NCBI RefSeq assembly: GCF_030695085.1
Contig: NZ_JAUYTS010000159.1
Location: forward strand, 56,020 to 120,019
Direction: 5' to 3'
From: Falsiroseomonas sp.
Lineage (GTDB): Bacteria > Pseudomonadota > Alphaproteobacteria > Acetobacterales > Acetobacteraceae
Length of the DNA stretch: 64,000 nucleotides
A model generated the notes under the pieces. The model was not told the origin of the DNA and did not search any database. It worked only from the letters and a program-made list of their open reading frames with translations. Below are positions 43,639 to 53,162 of the stretch, piece by piece. The number at the start of each line of letters is the position of its first letter. Position 1 is the stretch's first letter. The position numbers and the translations under genes were made by a program.

Positions 43639-45051
43639 CTACTGTTCGCGGAAGGCGCGGTGGAAGCTGTCGATCAGCGGCTGCATCATGTAGCGGGCGA
43701 AGGTGCGTTCCCCGGTCTGGATCTGCGCCTCGACCGCCATGCCGGCGCGAAGCGTCAGCCCCTCCACCGCGCGAAGCTGGTCTTCGTCGATCTGGATCTG
43801 CACGCGGTAATAGCTGACGCCCCGGCGCTCATCCTCCGTCACGTCGGAGGCGACGAAGGTGACACGGCCGTGCAGATAGGGCACCAGGCGCTGCTTGAAG
43901 GCCGGCAGGCGGATTTCGGCCTGCAGGCCCTGATGCACCACGTCGATGTCGTTCGGCTGGACATGCACCTCGGCGATGATGCGGTCCTCGGCCGGGACCA
44001 GGTCCATCACCGGGTCGCCCGGGCGCACCACCGCGCCCACGGTGAAGACGCGCGAATTCAGCACCGTGCCGGCCTCGGGCGCCGTGATCTCAAGCCGCGT
44101 CGAGACATCCTCCGCCGCGCGCAGCCTTTCCTCAGCCTCGGCCAGCCGCTGGCGGACCTCGCGCAGTTCCGTCGAGGCTTCCTGGGTATGGGTGTTGTTG
44201 ACGCGCGCCATCTCGCGCTCCGATTCCGTGATCTGGGCGCGCGAGCGGACCATCTGGTTGGTGATGTCGGTGATGTTGCCCTCGACCGAGGCCACCTGGC
44301 GTTGCAGCGCCAGAAGCTGCGGCAGCCGGGCGAGGCCCTGGCGCAGCAGCTGGGCGGTGTTGGTCTCCTCCGCCCGCAACAGCACCAGCATGCGGCGCTG
44401 CGCGTCCATCTGGCCCTCGGCGGAGGCGATGGTGGCGTTGTGCTGGTCGATGCGCGAGCGCAGCACCTGCATCTGGCTTTCCAATGCCACGCGGCGCGCC
44501 TGGAACAGCGCGCGCTGGCCACTGATGACCTCCATCGCGCGCGGTTCGGAGGAGGCGACCAGATCGGCGGGGAAGCTGAGGGTCGGCGCCCCGGCCAGCT
44601 CCGCCACCAGCCGCGCATCCTGCGCCAGCAGCGCCCAGCGCTGGCTGCGGAGCGTCTCGGTCTGCTGCGCCGCCTGTGGCTGGTCGAGGCGCATCAGCAC
44701 CTGGCCCGCGGTCACGGAATCGCCGTCCCGCACCAGGATGTCGCGGACGATGCCGCCCTCGAAATGCTGGATGGTGCGGCGGGTGCCTTCCACCTTCAGC
44801 ACGCCGGGCGCGATGGAGGCTTCCGCCAGCGGCACCAGGCTGGCCCAGACGCCGAGTCCCACCACGAAAACGGCGACGATGACATAGCCGAGCCACATGG
44901 CCGTGCCGGTGCGCGGCTTCGGCGCATCGAGGATGAGGTCCTCCTCGGCCGGCTGCCACAGGGCCGGCGGGGCGGCGGCGGGGCGCGGGGCCAGGTCCTG
45001 GCCGGGGCGTGGCGCGGGCCCGTTGCCGGGCAAGGGGATCGCGGCGCTCAT
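43639..45051 (-). CDS. type I secretion membrane-fusion protein (HlyD family)
   Basis: Periplasmic adaptor (470 aa) of a type I secretion system. A cytoplasmic N-terminus rich in Pro/Ala is followed by one helix (about residues 52-75, WLGYVIVAVFVVGLGVWASL), a lipoyl half-motif (GVLKVEGTRRTIQHFEGGIV), a long coiled coil (about 130-300) and the C-terminal HlyD block (VEAQIQTGERTFARYMMQPL). It links the inner-membrane ABC exporter to a TolC-type porin not found here. Its start overlaps the exporter stop (ATGA). Confidence 0.93.
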   Translation of the reverse strand: MSAAIPLPGNGPAPRPGQDLAPRPAAAPPALWQPAEEDLILDAPKPRTGTAMWLGYVIVAVFVVGLGVWASLVPLAEASIAPGVLKVEGTRRTIQHFEGGIVRDILVRDGDSVTAGQVLMRLDQPQAAQQTETLRSQRWALLAQDARLVAELAGAPTLSFPADLVASSEPRAMEVISGQRALFQARRVALESQMQVLRSRIDQHNATIASAEGQMDAQRRMLVLLRAEETNTAQLLRQGLARLPQLLALQRQVASVEGNITDITNQMVRSRAQITESEREMARVNNTHTQEASTELREVRQRLAEAEERLRAAEDVSTRLEITAPEAGTVLNSRVFTVGAVVRPGDPVMDLVPAEDRIIAEVHVQPNDIDVVHQGLQAEIRLPAFKQRLVPYLHGRVTFVASDVTEDERRGVSYYRVQIQIDEDQLRAVEGLTLRAGMAVEAQIQTGERTFARYMMQPLIDSFHRAFREQ

Positions 45052-46808
45052 CTTGCACCTCCGGCGTGCTGGACGATCTCGGCCGGGCGGCTGCCCTGGC
45101 TGCTCCCTTGGGCGAGGCGCTTCAGCACCTCGGCGCGCGGGCCAAAGGCCTCTGCCGCGCCATCGCGCAGCAGCAGCACCTTGTCCACTCCCTGCACCAG
45201 GGTCGGGCGGTGCGAGACGAGGATGACGGTGGTGCCCTGCGTCTTCAGCGCCTCCAGCCCCCGGATCAGCGCCTGTTCGGCATCGCCATCCAGGTTGGAA
45301 TTGGGCTCGTCCAGCACCACGAAGCGCGGGTTGCCGTACATGGCGCGCGCCAGGCCGATCAGCTGGCGCTGGCCGCCGGACAAATGCTGGCCACCATCGC
45401 CGATTTCCGTGTCGTAGCCCTGCGGCAGGCGCAGGATCATTTCATGGCAGCCGGCCAGGCGCGCGGCCTCGAACACGCCCTCGGGCGGTTCCTCCCGCAT
45501 CCGGCTGATGTTCTTCATCACCGTGCCGTCGAACAGCTCCACATCCTGCGGCAGGTAGCCGACATAGCGGCCGAAATCCTCCCGCTGCCAGGTGAAGACA
45601 TCGGCGCCATCGAGGCGCACCGTGCCCGCGGCGGGCGCCAGCGTGCCGATCAGCAGGCGGATCAGCGTGGTCTTGCCTGCCGCCGAAGGGCCGATGATGG
45701 CCATGCTCTCCCCGGCCGCGAGGTTGAAGGTGATGCCCTTGATGATGGCCACGGACTGGCCGGGGAAGCCGAAGGTCACGCGCTCCGCCGAGACCCGGCC
45801 CGTCGGCGCCGGCAGCGCCATGCCGGGCGGGCGGATGCGCGGCAGGGCCAGGAAGCCGAGCAGCCGGCGATAGGATTGCCGCGCCTGCACCAGCTGCTTC
45901 CAGCCGCCGATCATCTGCTCCACCGGCGCCAGCGCCCGGCCCATGATGATCGAGGCGGCGATCGAGGCGCCGGCGGTCAGCTGCTGTTCCAGCACCAGGA
46001 ATGCACCGACGCCCAGCACTCCCACCTGCACCGTCAGCCGGGTGAAGCGGGTGATGGAGAGCAGGAAGGCGGCGCGGTCCGCCGCGCGTTCCTGCGGTGG
46101 AATGGAGGCGGACAGCCCCTCCCGCCACTTGTGCAGCACGGCGGGCGCCATGCCCATGCTGTCGATGACCTCGGCATTGCGCACCATGCTCTCGGCGCGG
46201 CGCTGATTGGTCATGCTGGCGGTGCTGGCCTGGCGGACCAGGGACCCGGTGGCCCATTCATTGGCCAGCGTCAGCAGGAACAGCAGGGCCGCACCGGCCA
46301 GCGCGATCCAGCCGAGCGTCGGGTGCAGGGCGAAGATCACCGCCAGGTAGATCGGCACCCAGGGCACGTCGAAGACGGTGAGCGATGCGGGGGAGCCGAG
46401 CCAGCCGCGGCAGGCGGCCAGGTCGCGCAGCGCCTCCATCCGGTACGGCCGGCCGCGCAACTGGCTTTCGATGGCGCGGAGGAAGGCCTCCGGCGCCACC
46501 TTGCCCTCGATCCAGGAGGCCAGCCGCTGCATCACCTGCCCGCGCAAGCCGTCTAGCACCGCCATGATCAGCAGGGCGAAGATGGCGATCGCGGTCAGGT
46601 AGTACAGCGTATCGAGGCTGCGGGAGCCGAGGACGCGGTCGAAGACCTGCATCATGTACAGCGAGACGGTGAGCTGAAGCAGGTTCACCACGCCGCTGAA
46701 CAGCGCGACGCCGACAAGCTGGCGCCGGCTTGCCGCCAGGGCGCGCGACAGCACCGTCTCCGGCGGGCGGTCGCTGCCGCCGGGCATCAGGGGCATCGGG
46801 GGACGCAT
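45048..46808 (-). CDS. type I secretion ABC exporter (PrtD-like permease/ATPase)
   Basis: Fused permease and ATPase (586 aa) that drives one-step export. The membrane domain (residues 20-320) has six helices with GVVNLLQLTVSLYMMQVFDR, typical of PrtD/AprD-type exporters, and there is no C39 peptidase domain. The ATPase has Walker A IIGPSAAGKTTLIRLL, signature LSGGQRQLIGLARA, Walker B FVVLDEPNSNLD and H-loop ILVSHRPTLV. Substrates of this class usually carry RTX repeats, but none is encoded nearby. It starts 3 bp after the 149-aa gene. Confidence 0.94.
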   Translation of the reverse strand: MRPPMPLMPGGSDRPPETVLSRALAASRRQLVGVALFSGVVNLLQLTVSLYMMQVFDRVLGSRSLDTLYYLTAIAIFALLIMAVLDGLRGQVMQRLASWIEGKVAPEAFLRAIESQLRGRPYRMEALRDLAACRGWLGSPASLTVFDVPWVPIYLAVIFALHPTLGWIALAGAALLFLLTLANEWATGSLVRQASTASMTNQRRAESMVRNAEVIDSMGMAPAVLHKWREGLSASIPPQERAADRAAFLLSITRFTRLTVQVGVLGVGAFLVLEQQLTAGASIAASIIMGRALAPVEQMIGGWKQLVQARQSYRRLLGFLALPRIRPPGMALPAPTGRVSAERVTFGFPGQSVAIIKGITFNLAAGESMAIIGPSAAGKTTLIRLLIGTLAPAAGTVRLDGADVFTWQREDFGRYVGYLPQDVELFDGTVMKNISRMREEPPEGVFEAARLAGCHEMILRLPQGYDTEIGDGGQHLSGGQRQLIGLARAMYGNPRFVVLDEPNSNLDGDAEQALIRGLEALKTQGTTVILVSHRPTLVQGVDKVLLLRDGAAEAFGPRAEVLKRLAQGSSQGSRPAEIVQHAGGAR

Positions 46809-46811
46809 GGA

Positions 46812-47261
46812 TCAGAACACTCCGGCAGGCAGCAGGTCCGGCCGCAGCCAGATGGCATAGGCGGCACCCGCCACCAGGGTGATGGCCAGCAGATTGGCCA
46901 GCACCAGCTTCAGCAGGCCGGGGCCGCGAGGCAGCCTGGCGATCTGGTCGCGGGCGGCCTCCAGGCGGATCACCTCCGCCTGGTTGTGCAGGGTGCGGAA
47001 GGCATGCGCCTGCAACTCGGCCTCCGCATTGCGGCGCAGCGCCTCCGGCTCCATCGGGCGGGCGGCTTCGACGGCCATGGCGAAGGCCAGCAGGTCGCGC
47101 AGCCGGTCATCCGGCCGGTCGGTGAGGAAATCCTCGAGGCAGGGGGCGGGCAGGGTGGCGAGCGTGACAGGCGGAACAGCTCGTTCCGGCATGGCGCCGG
47201 CTTCGGCGCGGCCGGGCAGTGGGCCGGCGGGAGGCATGCCCGTCATGGGACTTCCAGACAT
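46812..47261 (-). CDS. hypothetical protein with C-terminal membrane anchor, first in the T1SS operon
   Basis: A 149-residue protein I do not recognise. After a Pro-rich N-terminus comes a helical middle (LEDFLTDRPDDRLRDLLAFA, AELQAHAFRTLHNQAEVIRL) and one helix near the C-terminus (LLKLVLANLLAITLVAGAAYAIW), so most of it faces the cytoplasm. The start is open: ATG at 47261 or at 47246, the second with GGAAG upstream. The 3-bp gap to the exporter gene implies cotranslation and a role with it, perhaps as accessory or recruitment factor. Confidence 0.6.
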   Translation of the reverse strand: MSGSPMTGMPPAGPLPGRAEAGAMPERAVPPVTLATLPAPCLEDFLTDRPDDRLRDLLAFAMAVEAARPMEPEALRRNAEAELQAHAFRTLHNQAEVIRLEAARDQIARLPRGPGLLKLVLANLLAITLVAGAAYAIWLRPDLLPAGVF

Positions 47262-47404
47262 GTCTTGTGTCCGTGAAACTGGCCGGGTGGTGCAGCGGTA
47301 GATCCGGGTGGCGGCGTCCTAGCATGCGAGGCGTGGCGATAAAACAAACGTGAGGGTTGAACCCCCGTGCGGAAGGTTCCGGCCCCACCCTGCACCAATG
47401 GCCA

Positions 47405-48382
47405 CTACCGCAAAGAGGTTTCCCGAGTGATGACAGCCTTGCTCACGAAGTTCGGCGCCGGAATGGCGAGGTAGGCCATCCGCTTGGCCTCGACCCGGCC
47501 GCGGGTCACGGTATCCAGGATCAGGCCGCAGGCAAGCGACAGGAAGGCCAGCAGCACCAGCCCCATCGACAGCACCGCGGTGGGCAGCCGGGGCACCAGC
47601 CCGGTGGCCAGGAAGGTGTGCAGCACCGGCACCGCCAGGCCCAGGCCGGTGCCGGCCAGCACCAGGGCGATCAGCGCGAAGAAGGGCAGCGGCCTTTCCC
47701 GCCGCACCAGCAGCAGGATGGCATTGAGGATGCGGAATCCGTCCCGCCAGGTATTGAGCTTCGAGGTACTGCCCGGCGGCCGCGCCCGGTAGCTGCTGGG
47801 CACCTCGCCCACCGGCATCCGCAGCTCCAGCGCATGGACGGTGAATTCCGTCTCGGTCTCGAAGCCCTCGGCCAGGGCGGGGAAGGATTTGGCGAAGCGG
47901 CGGGAGAACACCCGGTAGCCGGACAGCATGTCCGAGACCCGGTTGCCGAAGATCACACGCACCAGGCCGGTCAGCACCTGGTTGCCCAGCACATGGCCGG
48001 GGCGGTAGGCGGCCTTGGCCTCCGTCACCCGCGTGCCGGTGACCATGTCGAGCCGGTCTTCCATGGCGAGGCGCAGCATTTCCGGCGCCGCGGCGGCGTC
48101 GTAGGTGTCGTCGCCATCGACCAGGACGTAGAAATCCGCCTCGATATCCGCGAGCATCCGGCGCACCACATGGCCCTTGCCCTGCTGCACCTCCCGCATC
48201 ACCTGGGCGCCGGCGGCGCGGGCGGCCTCCCTGGTGCCGTCGCGGCTGTTGTTGTCATAGACATGGATCGTGGCAGTGGGCAGGGCGGCGCGGAAATCGG
48301 CCACCACCTTCGGGATCGCCACTTCTTCGTTGTAGCAGGGGATCAGGACGGCGATGCGGGGCGCCGGATCGGGCTGGGTCAT
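47405..48382 (-). CDS. GT2 family glycosyltransferase, polyprenyl-phosphate type
   Basis: A 325-residue glycosyltransferase resembling polyprenyl-phosphate sugar transferases (dolichyl-phosphate mannose synthase-like). The catalytic domain has AVLIPCYNEEVAIPKVV, VYDNNSRDGT, the DxD-type YVLVDGDDTYDA and SDMLSGYRVFSRRFA; two helices near the C-terminus (about residues 235-260 and 270-300) anchor it in the membrane. Its start overlaps the stop of the GtrA gene by ATGA. The pair would make and flip a lipid-linked sugar for envelope glycosylation. Confidence 0.9.
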   Translation of the reverse strand: MTQPDPAPRIAVLIPCYNEEVAIPKVVADFRAALPTATIHVYDNNSRDGTREAARAAGAQVMREVQQGKGHVVRRMLADIEADFYVLVDGDDTYDAAAAPEMLRLAMEDRLDMVTGTRVTEAKAAYRPGHVLGNQVLTGLVRVIFGNRVSDMLSGYRVFSRRFAKSFPALAEGFETETEFTVHALELRMPVGEVPSSYRARPPGSTSKLNTWRDGFRILNAILLLVRRERPLPFFALIALVLAGTGLGLAVPVLHTFLATGLVPRLPTAVLSMGLVLLAFLSLACGLILDTVTRGRVEAKRMAYLAIPAPNFVSKAVITRETSLR

Positions 48383-48834
48383 GCAGCCGCCCGCGCGGCG
48401 TTGAAGACGAAGCGGCGCGACAGCCAGAAATTGCCCACCATGCCGGCCAGCGCGCCGGCCGCGACCCCGATGACCGGATGCGCGGCCACCAGCGGCAGGC
48501 TGGCCACCATGAGTGCGTAGGTGCCGTAGTTGCAGGCGAAGCCGATCAGGTTGACCAGCAGGAACAGCGCCCATTGCCGGGCCATCGGCGCGCGCGGTGC
48601 GGCGCGGAAGGTCCAGGCGCGGTTCAGCGCCCAGGTGGTGCTGGCGGCGGCGAGGTAGGATACCGCGCGGCCCGAATACAGCCCGAGCCCCAGCGCCAGC
48701 CCGGCATAGAGCACCGCGGTATCCACCACGAAGCCCACCGTGCCCACCACGCCGAAGCGCAGGAACTGCATCAGCCCGGCCGACCTTGCCGGTCCCAGGC
48801 GCGAGGTCAGGATTTCTGCGGTGCGTGCGGGCAT
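48379..48834 (-). CDS. GtrA-like flippase family protein
   Basis: A 151-residue membrane protein with four helices of the GtrA family (FLRFGVVGTVGFVVDTAVLY, then TWALNRAWTFRA and NFWLSRRFVF, where the Asn/Arg/Trp motifs are characteristic). GtrA proteins are thought to flip lipid-linked sugars. It is coupled to the GT2 gene. The ATG at 48834 lies close to the divergent dehydrogenase gene. Confidence 0.88.
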   Translation of the reverse strand: MPARTAEILTSRLGPARSAGLMQFLRFGVVGTVGFVVDTAVLYAGLALGLGLYSGRAVSYLAAASTTWALNRAWTFRAAPRAPMARQWALFLLVNLIGFACNYGTYALMVASLPLVAAHPVIGVAAGALAGMVGNFWLSRRFVFNAARAAA

Positions 48835-48968
48835 AATGCTTCCATGGTGGGCGAGGTGGTGTGACGGCCCGCAACGTCAAACCATCATAGCATGACCAAA
48901 AGGCGGCAGCTTGCCGGCGGCCGCACCGGCTGCGAGCCTCATTGCGCTTGGCAGGGGGTTTCGGGCGG

Positions 48969-49817
48969 ATGCGGGTTGGTCTTGTGGGTCTGGGGCAGAT
49001 GGGGCTGGCGATGGCCGGCCGGCTGGTGGAGCAGGGGGTGGAGGTGCTGGGCTTCGACCTCGACCCCAGCCGCTGTGATGCGGCGCGGGGGCGCGGTGTG
49101 CGGGTGGTGGCGGCGGTGGAACAGGCGGCAGCCCCGGTGATGCTGCTGTCCCTGCCGCAGGACCGCGCGGTGGAGGCCGTGTTGCTGGCGCTGCTGCCTG
49201 TGCTGCCGAAGCAGGCAGTGCTCGCCGATACCTCGACGCTCGATCCGCATGCGGCGCAACGATTCGCCTCGGCCGCCGCCGATTGGGGCGTGGACTACCT
49301 GGATGCGCCGGTCTCCGGCGGCCCCGCCGGGGCGGCGGCGGGCACGCTGGCGATGATGCTGGGCGGGGATGCGGGGGCGATCGAACGCGCGCGGCCGGCT
49401 CTGGCGCTCGTGGCGGCGAAGCTGGTGCATGTCGGTGGGCCAGGTGCCGGGCAGGTGGCGAAGCTGGTGAACAACCTGATGGTGGCGACGCATCTGGCCG
49501 TGGCCGGGGAGGCGCTGCGGCTCGGCGCGCTGGCGGGCGTGACGCCGGAGGCCCTGCTGCCGGTGATCAACGCCGCCTCCGGCCGCTCCGCCGCGACGGA
49601 GGTGAATTTTCCGCGCTGGATCCTGCCGGGCGGCTTCGACTCGGGCTTCTCCGCCGGGTTGATGCGGAAGGATGTGCGGCTCGCCTTGGCGCTGGCCGAG
49701 AGCGTCGGCGCCGCCCTGCCGGTCTGCGGCCCGGCGGCGGCGCGATGGGAGGCAGCGGCGGCGGCGGATACGGAGGATTTCAACCGCGTGCCCGCCGCCA
49801 TCCTGGGGGGTGCGTGA
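48969..49817 (+). CDS. 3-hydroxyisobutyrate dehydrogenase family oxidoreductase
   Basis: Beta-hydroxyacid dehydrogenase (282 aa) with the NAD(P) motif VGLVGLGQMGLAMAGRLVEQ, the substrate motif YLDAPVSGGPAGAAAGTLAM and the catalytic Lys in GQVAKLVNNLMVA. Substrates in this family are small hydroxy acids such as 3-hydroxyisobutyrate, tartronate semialdehyde or 6-phosphogluconate-like acids; the exact one is not resolved. Its stop overlaps a GTG (49814) of the aldehyde dehydrogenase gene, so both act together, for example hydroxy acid to semialdehyde to acid. Confidence 0.9.
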   Translation: MRVGLVGLGQMGLAMAGRLVEQGVEVLGFDLDPSRCDAARGRGVRVVAAVEQAAAPVMLLSLPQDRAVEAVLLALLPVLPKQAVLADTSTLDPHAAQRFASAAADWGVDYLDAPVSGGPAGAAAGTLAMMLGGDAGAIERARPALALVAAKLVHVGGPGAGQVAKLVNNLMVATHLAVAGEALRLGALAGVTPEALLPVINAASGRSAATEVNFPRWILPGGFDSGFSAGLMRKDVRLALALAESVGAALPVCGPAAARWEAAAAADTEDFNRVPAAILGGA

Positions 49818-49819
49818 GC

Positions 49820-51334
49820 ATGTACGCGGCGAAATCCGTCCTGGCCGGGGAAATCGCACGCCTGCTCGGCGGCCGCATCGGCAGCGTGCTGATGGGAGAG
49901 ATCACGGCAGGGCAGGGTGCCCCGATCACGCTGCAGGATCCGGCCACCGGCCTGCCGATGGCGGATTACGCCGATGCGGGTGCCGAAGTCGCGCGCCAGG
50001 CGGCGGCGGGCGCCGTGGCGGCGCAGCGGGCATGGATGGCGCTGAGTGCGGCAGAGCGGGGGCGGCGCATCTGGGCACTCGGCGCGCTGCTGCGCCAGCA
50101 TGCTGAGGCGCTGGCGCGGCTGGAATCGGCCAATGCCGGCAAGCCGCTGCGCGACTGCCGCGCCCAGGTCGCCCGCGTCGCCGAGATGGCGGAATACTGG
50201 GCCGGCTGGTGCGACAAGATCGAGGGCCGCACGGTGCCCGTGCCGTCCGGCCACACCGTCATCATCCGGCGGGAGCCGATGGGCGTGGCGCTGGCCATCA
50301 CGCCATGGAACGCGCCGCTGTTCACCTGCGGCTGGAACGTGCTGCCGGCGATCGCGGCCGGCAATGCTGTGGTGCTGAAACCCTCCGAATACACGCCGCT
50401 GACCTCGCTGGCCTTCGGGCTGCTGGCGGTGGAAGCCGGGCTGCCGCGCGGCCTGGTGCAGGTGGTGGCCGGGCTGGGCGCGACGAGCGGGGAGGCGCTG
50501 CTGGCCGCGCCCGAGATCGCCATGGTGACCTTCGTCGGCGGTGCCGCGAGTGCCAGCCGGATCGCGGCCACCTGTGCGGCGCGGATGATCCCCTGCGTGC
50601 TGGAGCTGGGCGGCAAATCCGCCAATATCGTCTTCGCCGATGCCGATCTGCCTGCCGCCGTGCAGGGCGCGCAGCAGGCGATCTTTGCCAGTTCCGGCCA
50701 GAGCTGCGTCGCCGGATCCCGCCTGCTGGTGCAGCGGTCGGTGCAGGACCGCTTCCTGGAGATGCTGGCCGCGGCATCCGCGAAAATCCGCCTGGGCGAC
50801 CCGCTGGATGCGGCGACCGAGGTGGGACCGTTGGCGACCGCCCGGCAATTCGCCCATGTCACGCAGATGGTGGCCGATGGCGTGGCGGATGGCGCGCAGC
50901 TGCTGGCGGCGCCGCGGGCCGAAAGCCTGCCGTCCGACGGCTTCTGGGTGATGCCCAGCATCCTTGCCGGCCTTTCCAACACTGCCCGCGCCGCGCAGAC
51001 CGAAATCTTCGGCCCCGTGGTTGCCGCCATCCCCTTCGACGACGAGGCCGAGGCGGTGGCGCTGGCCAATGCGACCCCCTACGGCCTGGCCGGCGCGGTC
51101 TGGACGCGGGATCTGGGCCGGGCGCATCGCGTGGCCGCGGCGGTGCGGGCGGGCAGCTTCTGGGTGAATGGCTACGGCACCATCCATGTCTCCGTGCCCT
51201 TCGGCGGCTTCGGCGCCAGCGGCCATGGAAGGTCCTCCGGCATCGAGGCGCTGGCCGCCTACACCCAGTCCAAGGCGGTCTGGGTGGAGACGGCGGAGAC
51301 GCCGGCGCTCGGCTTTGGGCATCGGCCAGGGTAG
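49820..51334 (+). CDS. NAD(P)-dependent aldehyde dehydrogenase
   Basis: ALDH superfamily enzyme (504 aa). ITPWNAPLFTCGWNVLPAIA with the catalytic Asn, the general-base Glu in CVLELGGKSANIVF and the nucleophile Cys in SSGQSCVAGSR are in place, as is EIFGPVVAAIPFDDEAEA. Which aldehyde it oxidises is not clear. Translation may start at ATG 49820 or at GTG 49814, which overlaps the upstream stop (GTGA); the G-run upstream fits 49820 better. It precedes the binding-protein cluster by 103 bp, which contains a 6-bp hairpin (51381-51396). Confidence 0.92.
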   Translation: MYAAKSVLAGEIARLLGGRIGSVLMGEITAGQGAPITLQDPATGLPMADYADAGAEVARQAAAGAVAAQRAWMALSAAERGRRIWALGALLRQHAEALARLESANAGKPLRDCRAQVARVAEMAEYWAGWCDKIEGRTVPVPSGHTVIIRREPMGVALAITPWNAPLFTCGWNVLPAIAAGNAVVLKPSEYTPLTSLAFGLLAVEAGLPRGLVQVVAGLGATSGEALLAAPEIAMVTFVGGAASASRIAATCAARMIPCVLELGGKSANIVFADADLPAAVQGAQQAIFASSGQSCVAGSRLLVQRSVQDRFLEMLAAASAKIRLGDPLDAATEVGPLATARQFAHVTQMVADGVADGAQLLAAPRAESLPSDGFWVMPSILAGLSNTARAAQTEIFGPVVAAIPFDDEAEAVALANATPYGLAGAVWTRDLGRAHRVAAAVRAGSFWVNGYGTIHVSVPFGGFGASGHGRSSGIEALAAYTQSKAVWVETAETPALGFGHRPG

Positions 51335-51437
51335 TATTGTTGCGGCCCTTGCATCGCGCCGGGGAAGGCTGTTCCCTTGCCGGTCAGGGCTGACCGCGGC
51401 ACCTCGCCGCGCGTGCGATCTGGGAGACATAGAAAAA

Positions 51438-53039
51438 ATGTTGCGTCGCCATCTTCTGACCGGCGCCGGGGCGGCGCTCGGCGCCTCCACCATGGGCGTG
51501 CCCGCCTTCGGCCAGGGCACATCGGCCGCGTCGCGCGTGCTGAAGTTCATTCCGCAGGCGGACCTCGCGGTGGTCGACCCCATCGTCACCACCGCCTATG
51601 TCACGCGCAACCATGCCTATCTGATCTGGGATACGCTGTACGGCTTCGACGCCGACTACAAGGCGCAGCCCCAGATGGCGCAGGGCCATACGGTGGAGGA
51701 TGACGGCAAGCGCGTCACCATCACGCTGCGCGACGGGCTGAAATGGCATGACGGCACGGCAGTGACGGCGAAGGATTGCGTCGCCTCGATCCGCCGCTGG
51801 GCGGCGCGCGATGCGCTTGGCCAGGTGCTGATGGCGCAGACGGATGAGCTGGCGGCGCCGGATGACAAGACCATCCTGTTCCGCCTGAAGCGGCCCTTCC
51901 CCCTGCTGTTCGAGGCGCTGGGCAAGCCCTCCACCCCCGTCGCCTTCATGATGCCGGAGCGCCTGGCCAGCCAATCCCCCACCACGCCGATCACCGGCGA
52001 CCTGATCGGCAGCGGGCCGTTCAAATTCGTGGCCGGTGAGCGCGTGCCGGGCGCCCGCGTGGTCTATGAGCGTTTCGCCGACTACGTGCCGCGCACCGGT
52101 GGCGAGGCGAGCTGGACCGCCGGGCCGAAGGTGGCGCGGTTCGACCGCGTCGAATGGCATGTGACCCCGGATGCGGCGACCGCCGCGGCGGCGTTGCAGA
52201 GCGGTGAGATGGATTGGTGGGAACAGCCGACCGGCGATCTGCAGCCGCTGCTGCGCCGCAACCGCAACATCGTGCTGGAAATCCCGGACCCGACCGGCCT
52301 GCTGGCGATCGCGCGCTTCAACCATCTGCACCCGCCCTTCGACAAGCCGGCGGTCCGCCGCGCACTGCTCGGCGCGGTGAACCAGGCGGATTTCATGACC
52401 GCCGTGATCGGCACGGATCGCAGCCTGTGGCGCGAGGGCATCGGCTTCTTCCCGCCGGGCACGCCGATGGCCTCCGATGCGGGGCTGGAGGCGGTGACCA
52501 GCCCGCGCGACATTGAGAAGGTGAAGCGCGAACTGGCCGCCGCCGGCTACAATGGGGAGAAGGTGACGCTGATCGCGGCGTCCGACTTCCCGTCGCTGAA
52601 TGCGCTCGCCCAGGTCGGCAACGACATGATGCGGCGCGCCGGGATGAATGTGGACTACATCTCCACCGACTGGGGCACCGTGGTCCAGCGACGCGCCAGC
52701 CGCGAGCCCGGCGATCGCGGCGGCTGGAACATGTTCTTCACCTTCTGGTCCGGCCTCGACATGTTCAATCCGGGCGTGCACCAGAGCCTGCGCGGCCATG
52801 GCCAGCAGGCATGGTTCGGCTGGCCGACGATTCCGCGCATCGAGGAGCTGCGCCAGGCCTGGTTCGAGGCGCCCGACCTCGCGGCGCAACAGGCGCTGGG
52901 ACGGCAGATCCAGGAAGTGGCCTTCCAGGAAGTGCCCTACCTGCCGCTCGGCCAATATTTCCAGGCGACCGCCTATCGTCGCGACATCACCGGCGTGCTG
53001 AAGGGCCTGCCGCTGTTCTGGAACGTGCAGCGCGCCTGA
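51438..53039 (+). CDS. ABC solute-binding protein, family 5, copy 1 of 5
   Basis: Periplasmic binding protein of the peptide/nickel/opine class (DppA/OppA-like, 533 aa). MLRRHLLTGAGAALGASTMG with a site near AFGQG is the signal. Family features are VLKFIPQADLAVVDPIVTT, HDGTAVTAKDCVASI, GSGPFKFVAG and ARFNHLHPPFDKPAVRRA. It is the first of five full-length paralogues transcribed toward one dppBCDF transporter. It differs most from the others at the N-terminal ligand lobe (VDPIVTTAYVTRNHAYLIWD). A strong hairpin follows its stop. Confidence 0.92.
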   Translation: MLRRHLLTGAGAALGASTMGVPAFGQGTSAASRVLKFIPQADLAVVDPIVTTAYVTRNHAYLIWDTLYGFDADYKAQPQMAQGHTVEDDGKRVTITLRDGLKWHDGTAVTAKDCVASIRRWAARDALGQVLMAQTDELAAPDDKTILFRLKRPFPLLFEALGKPSTPVAFMMPERLASQSPTTPITGDLIGSGPFKFVAGERVPGARVVYERFADYVPRTGGEASWTAGPKVARFDRVEWHVTPDAATAAAALQSGEMDWWEQPTGDLQPLLRRNRNIVLEIPDPTGLLAIARFNHLHPPFDKPAVRRALLGAVNQADFMTAVIGTDRSLWREGIGFFPPGTPMASDAGLEAVTSPRDIEKVKRELAAAGYNGEKVTLIAASDFPSLNALAQVGNDMMRRAGMNVDYISTDWGTVVQRRASREPGDRGGWNMFFTFWSGLDMFNPGVHQSLRGHGQQAWFGWPTIPRIEELRQAWFEAPDLAAQQALGRQIQEVAFQEVPYLPLGQYFQATAYRRDITGVLKGLPLFWNVQRA

Positions 53040-53049
53040 ACATGCCGAC

Positions 53050-53079
53050 GGCGGAAGGGGTGCTGCGGCCCCTTCCGCC
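53050..53079 (+). other. 11-bp hairpin after binding-protein gene 1
   Basis: GGCGGAAGGGG (53050-53060) and CCCCTTCCGCC (53069-53079) pair perfectly around an 8-nt loop, 10 bp after the stop. No T-run follows, so message protection or partial termination is likelier than full termination. A 123-bp gap follows before copy 2. Confidence 0.65.
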
Positions 53080-53162
53080 TGACTGCCCGGCGGTTGCGTC
53101 TTGCGGGAACGGCGCTGGGCTGGTCTGATCGTCTCTCGGGATGGCTTGAACGGGAGACTGGT

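Noticed and set aside
47280..47402. tRNA-like run ending in ACCA (near 47395), with GGTAG and GGTT boxes
   Set aside because: No cloverleaf can be drawn; the D-arm-like and T-arm-like pieces do not pair and are wrongly spaced.
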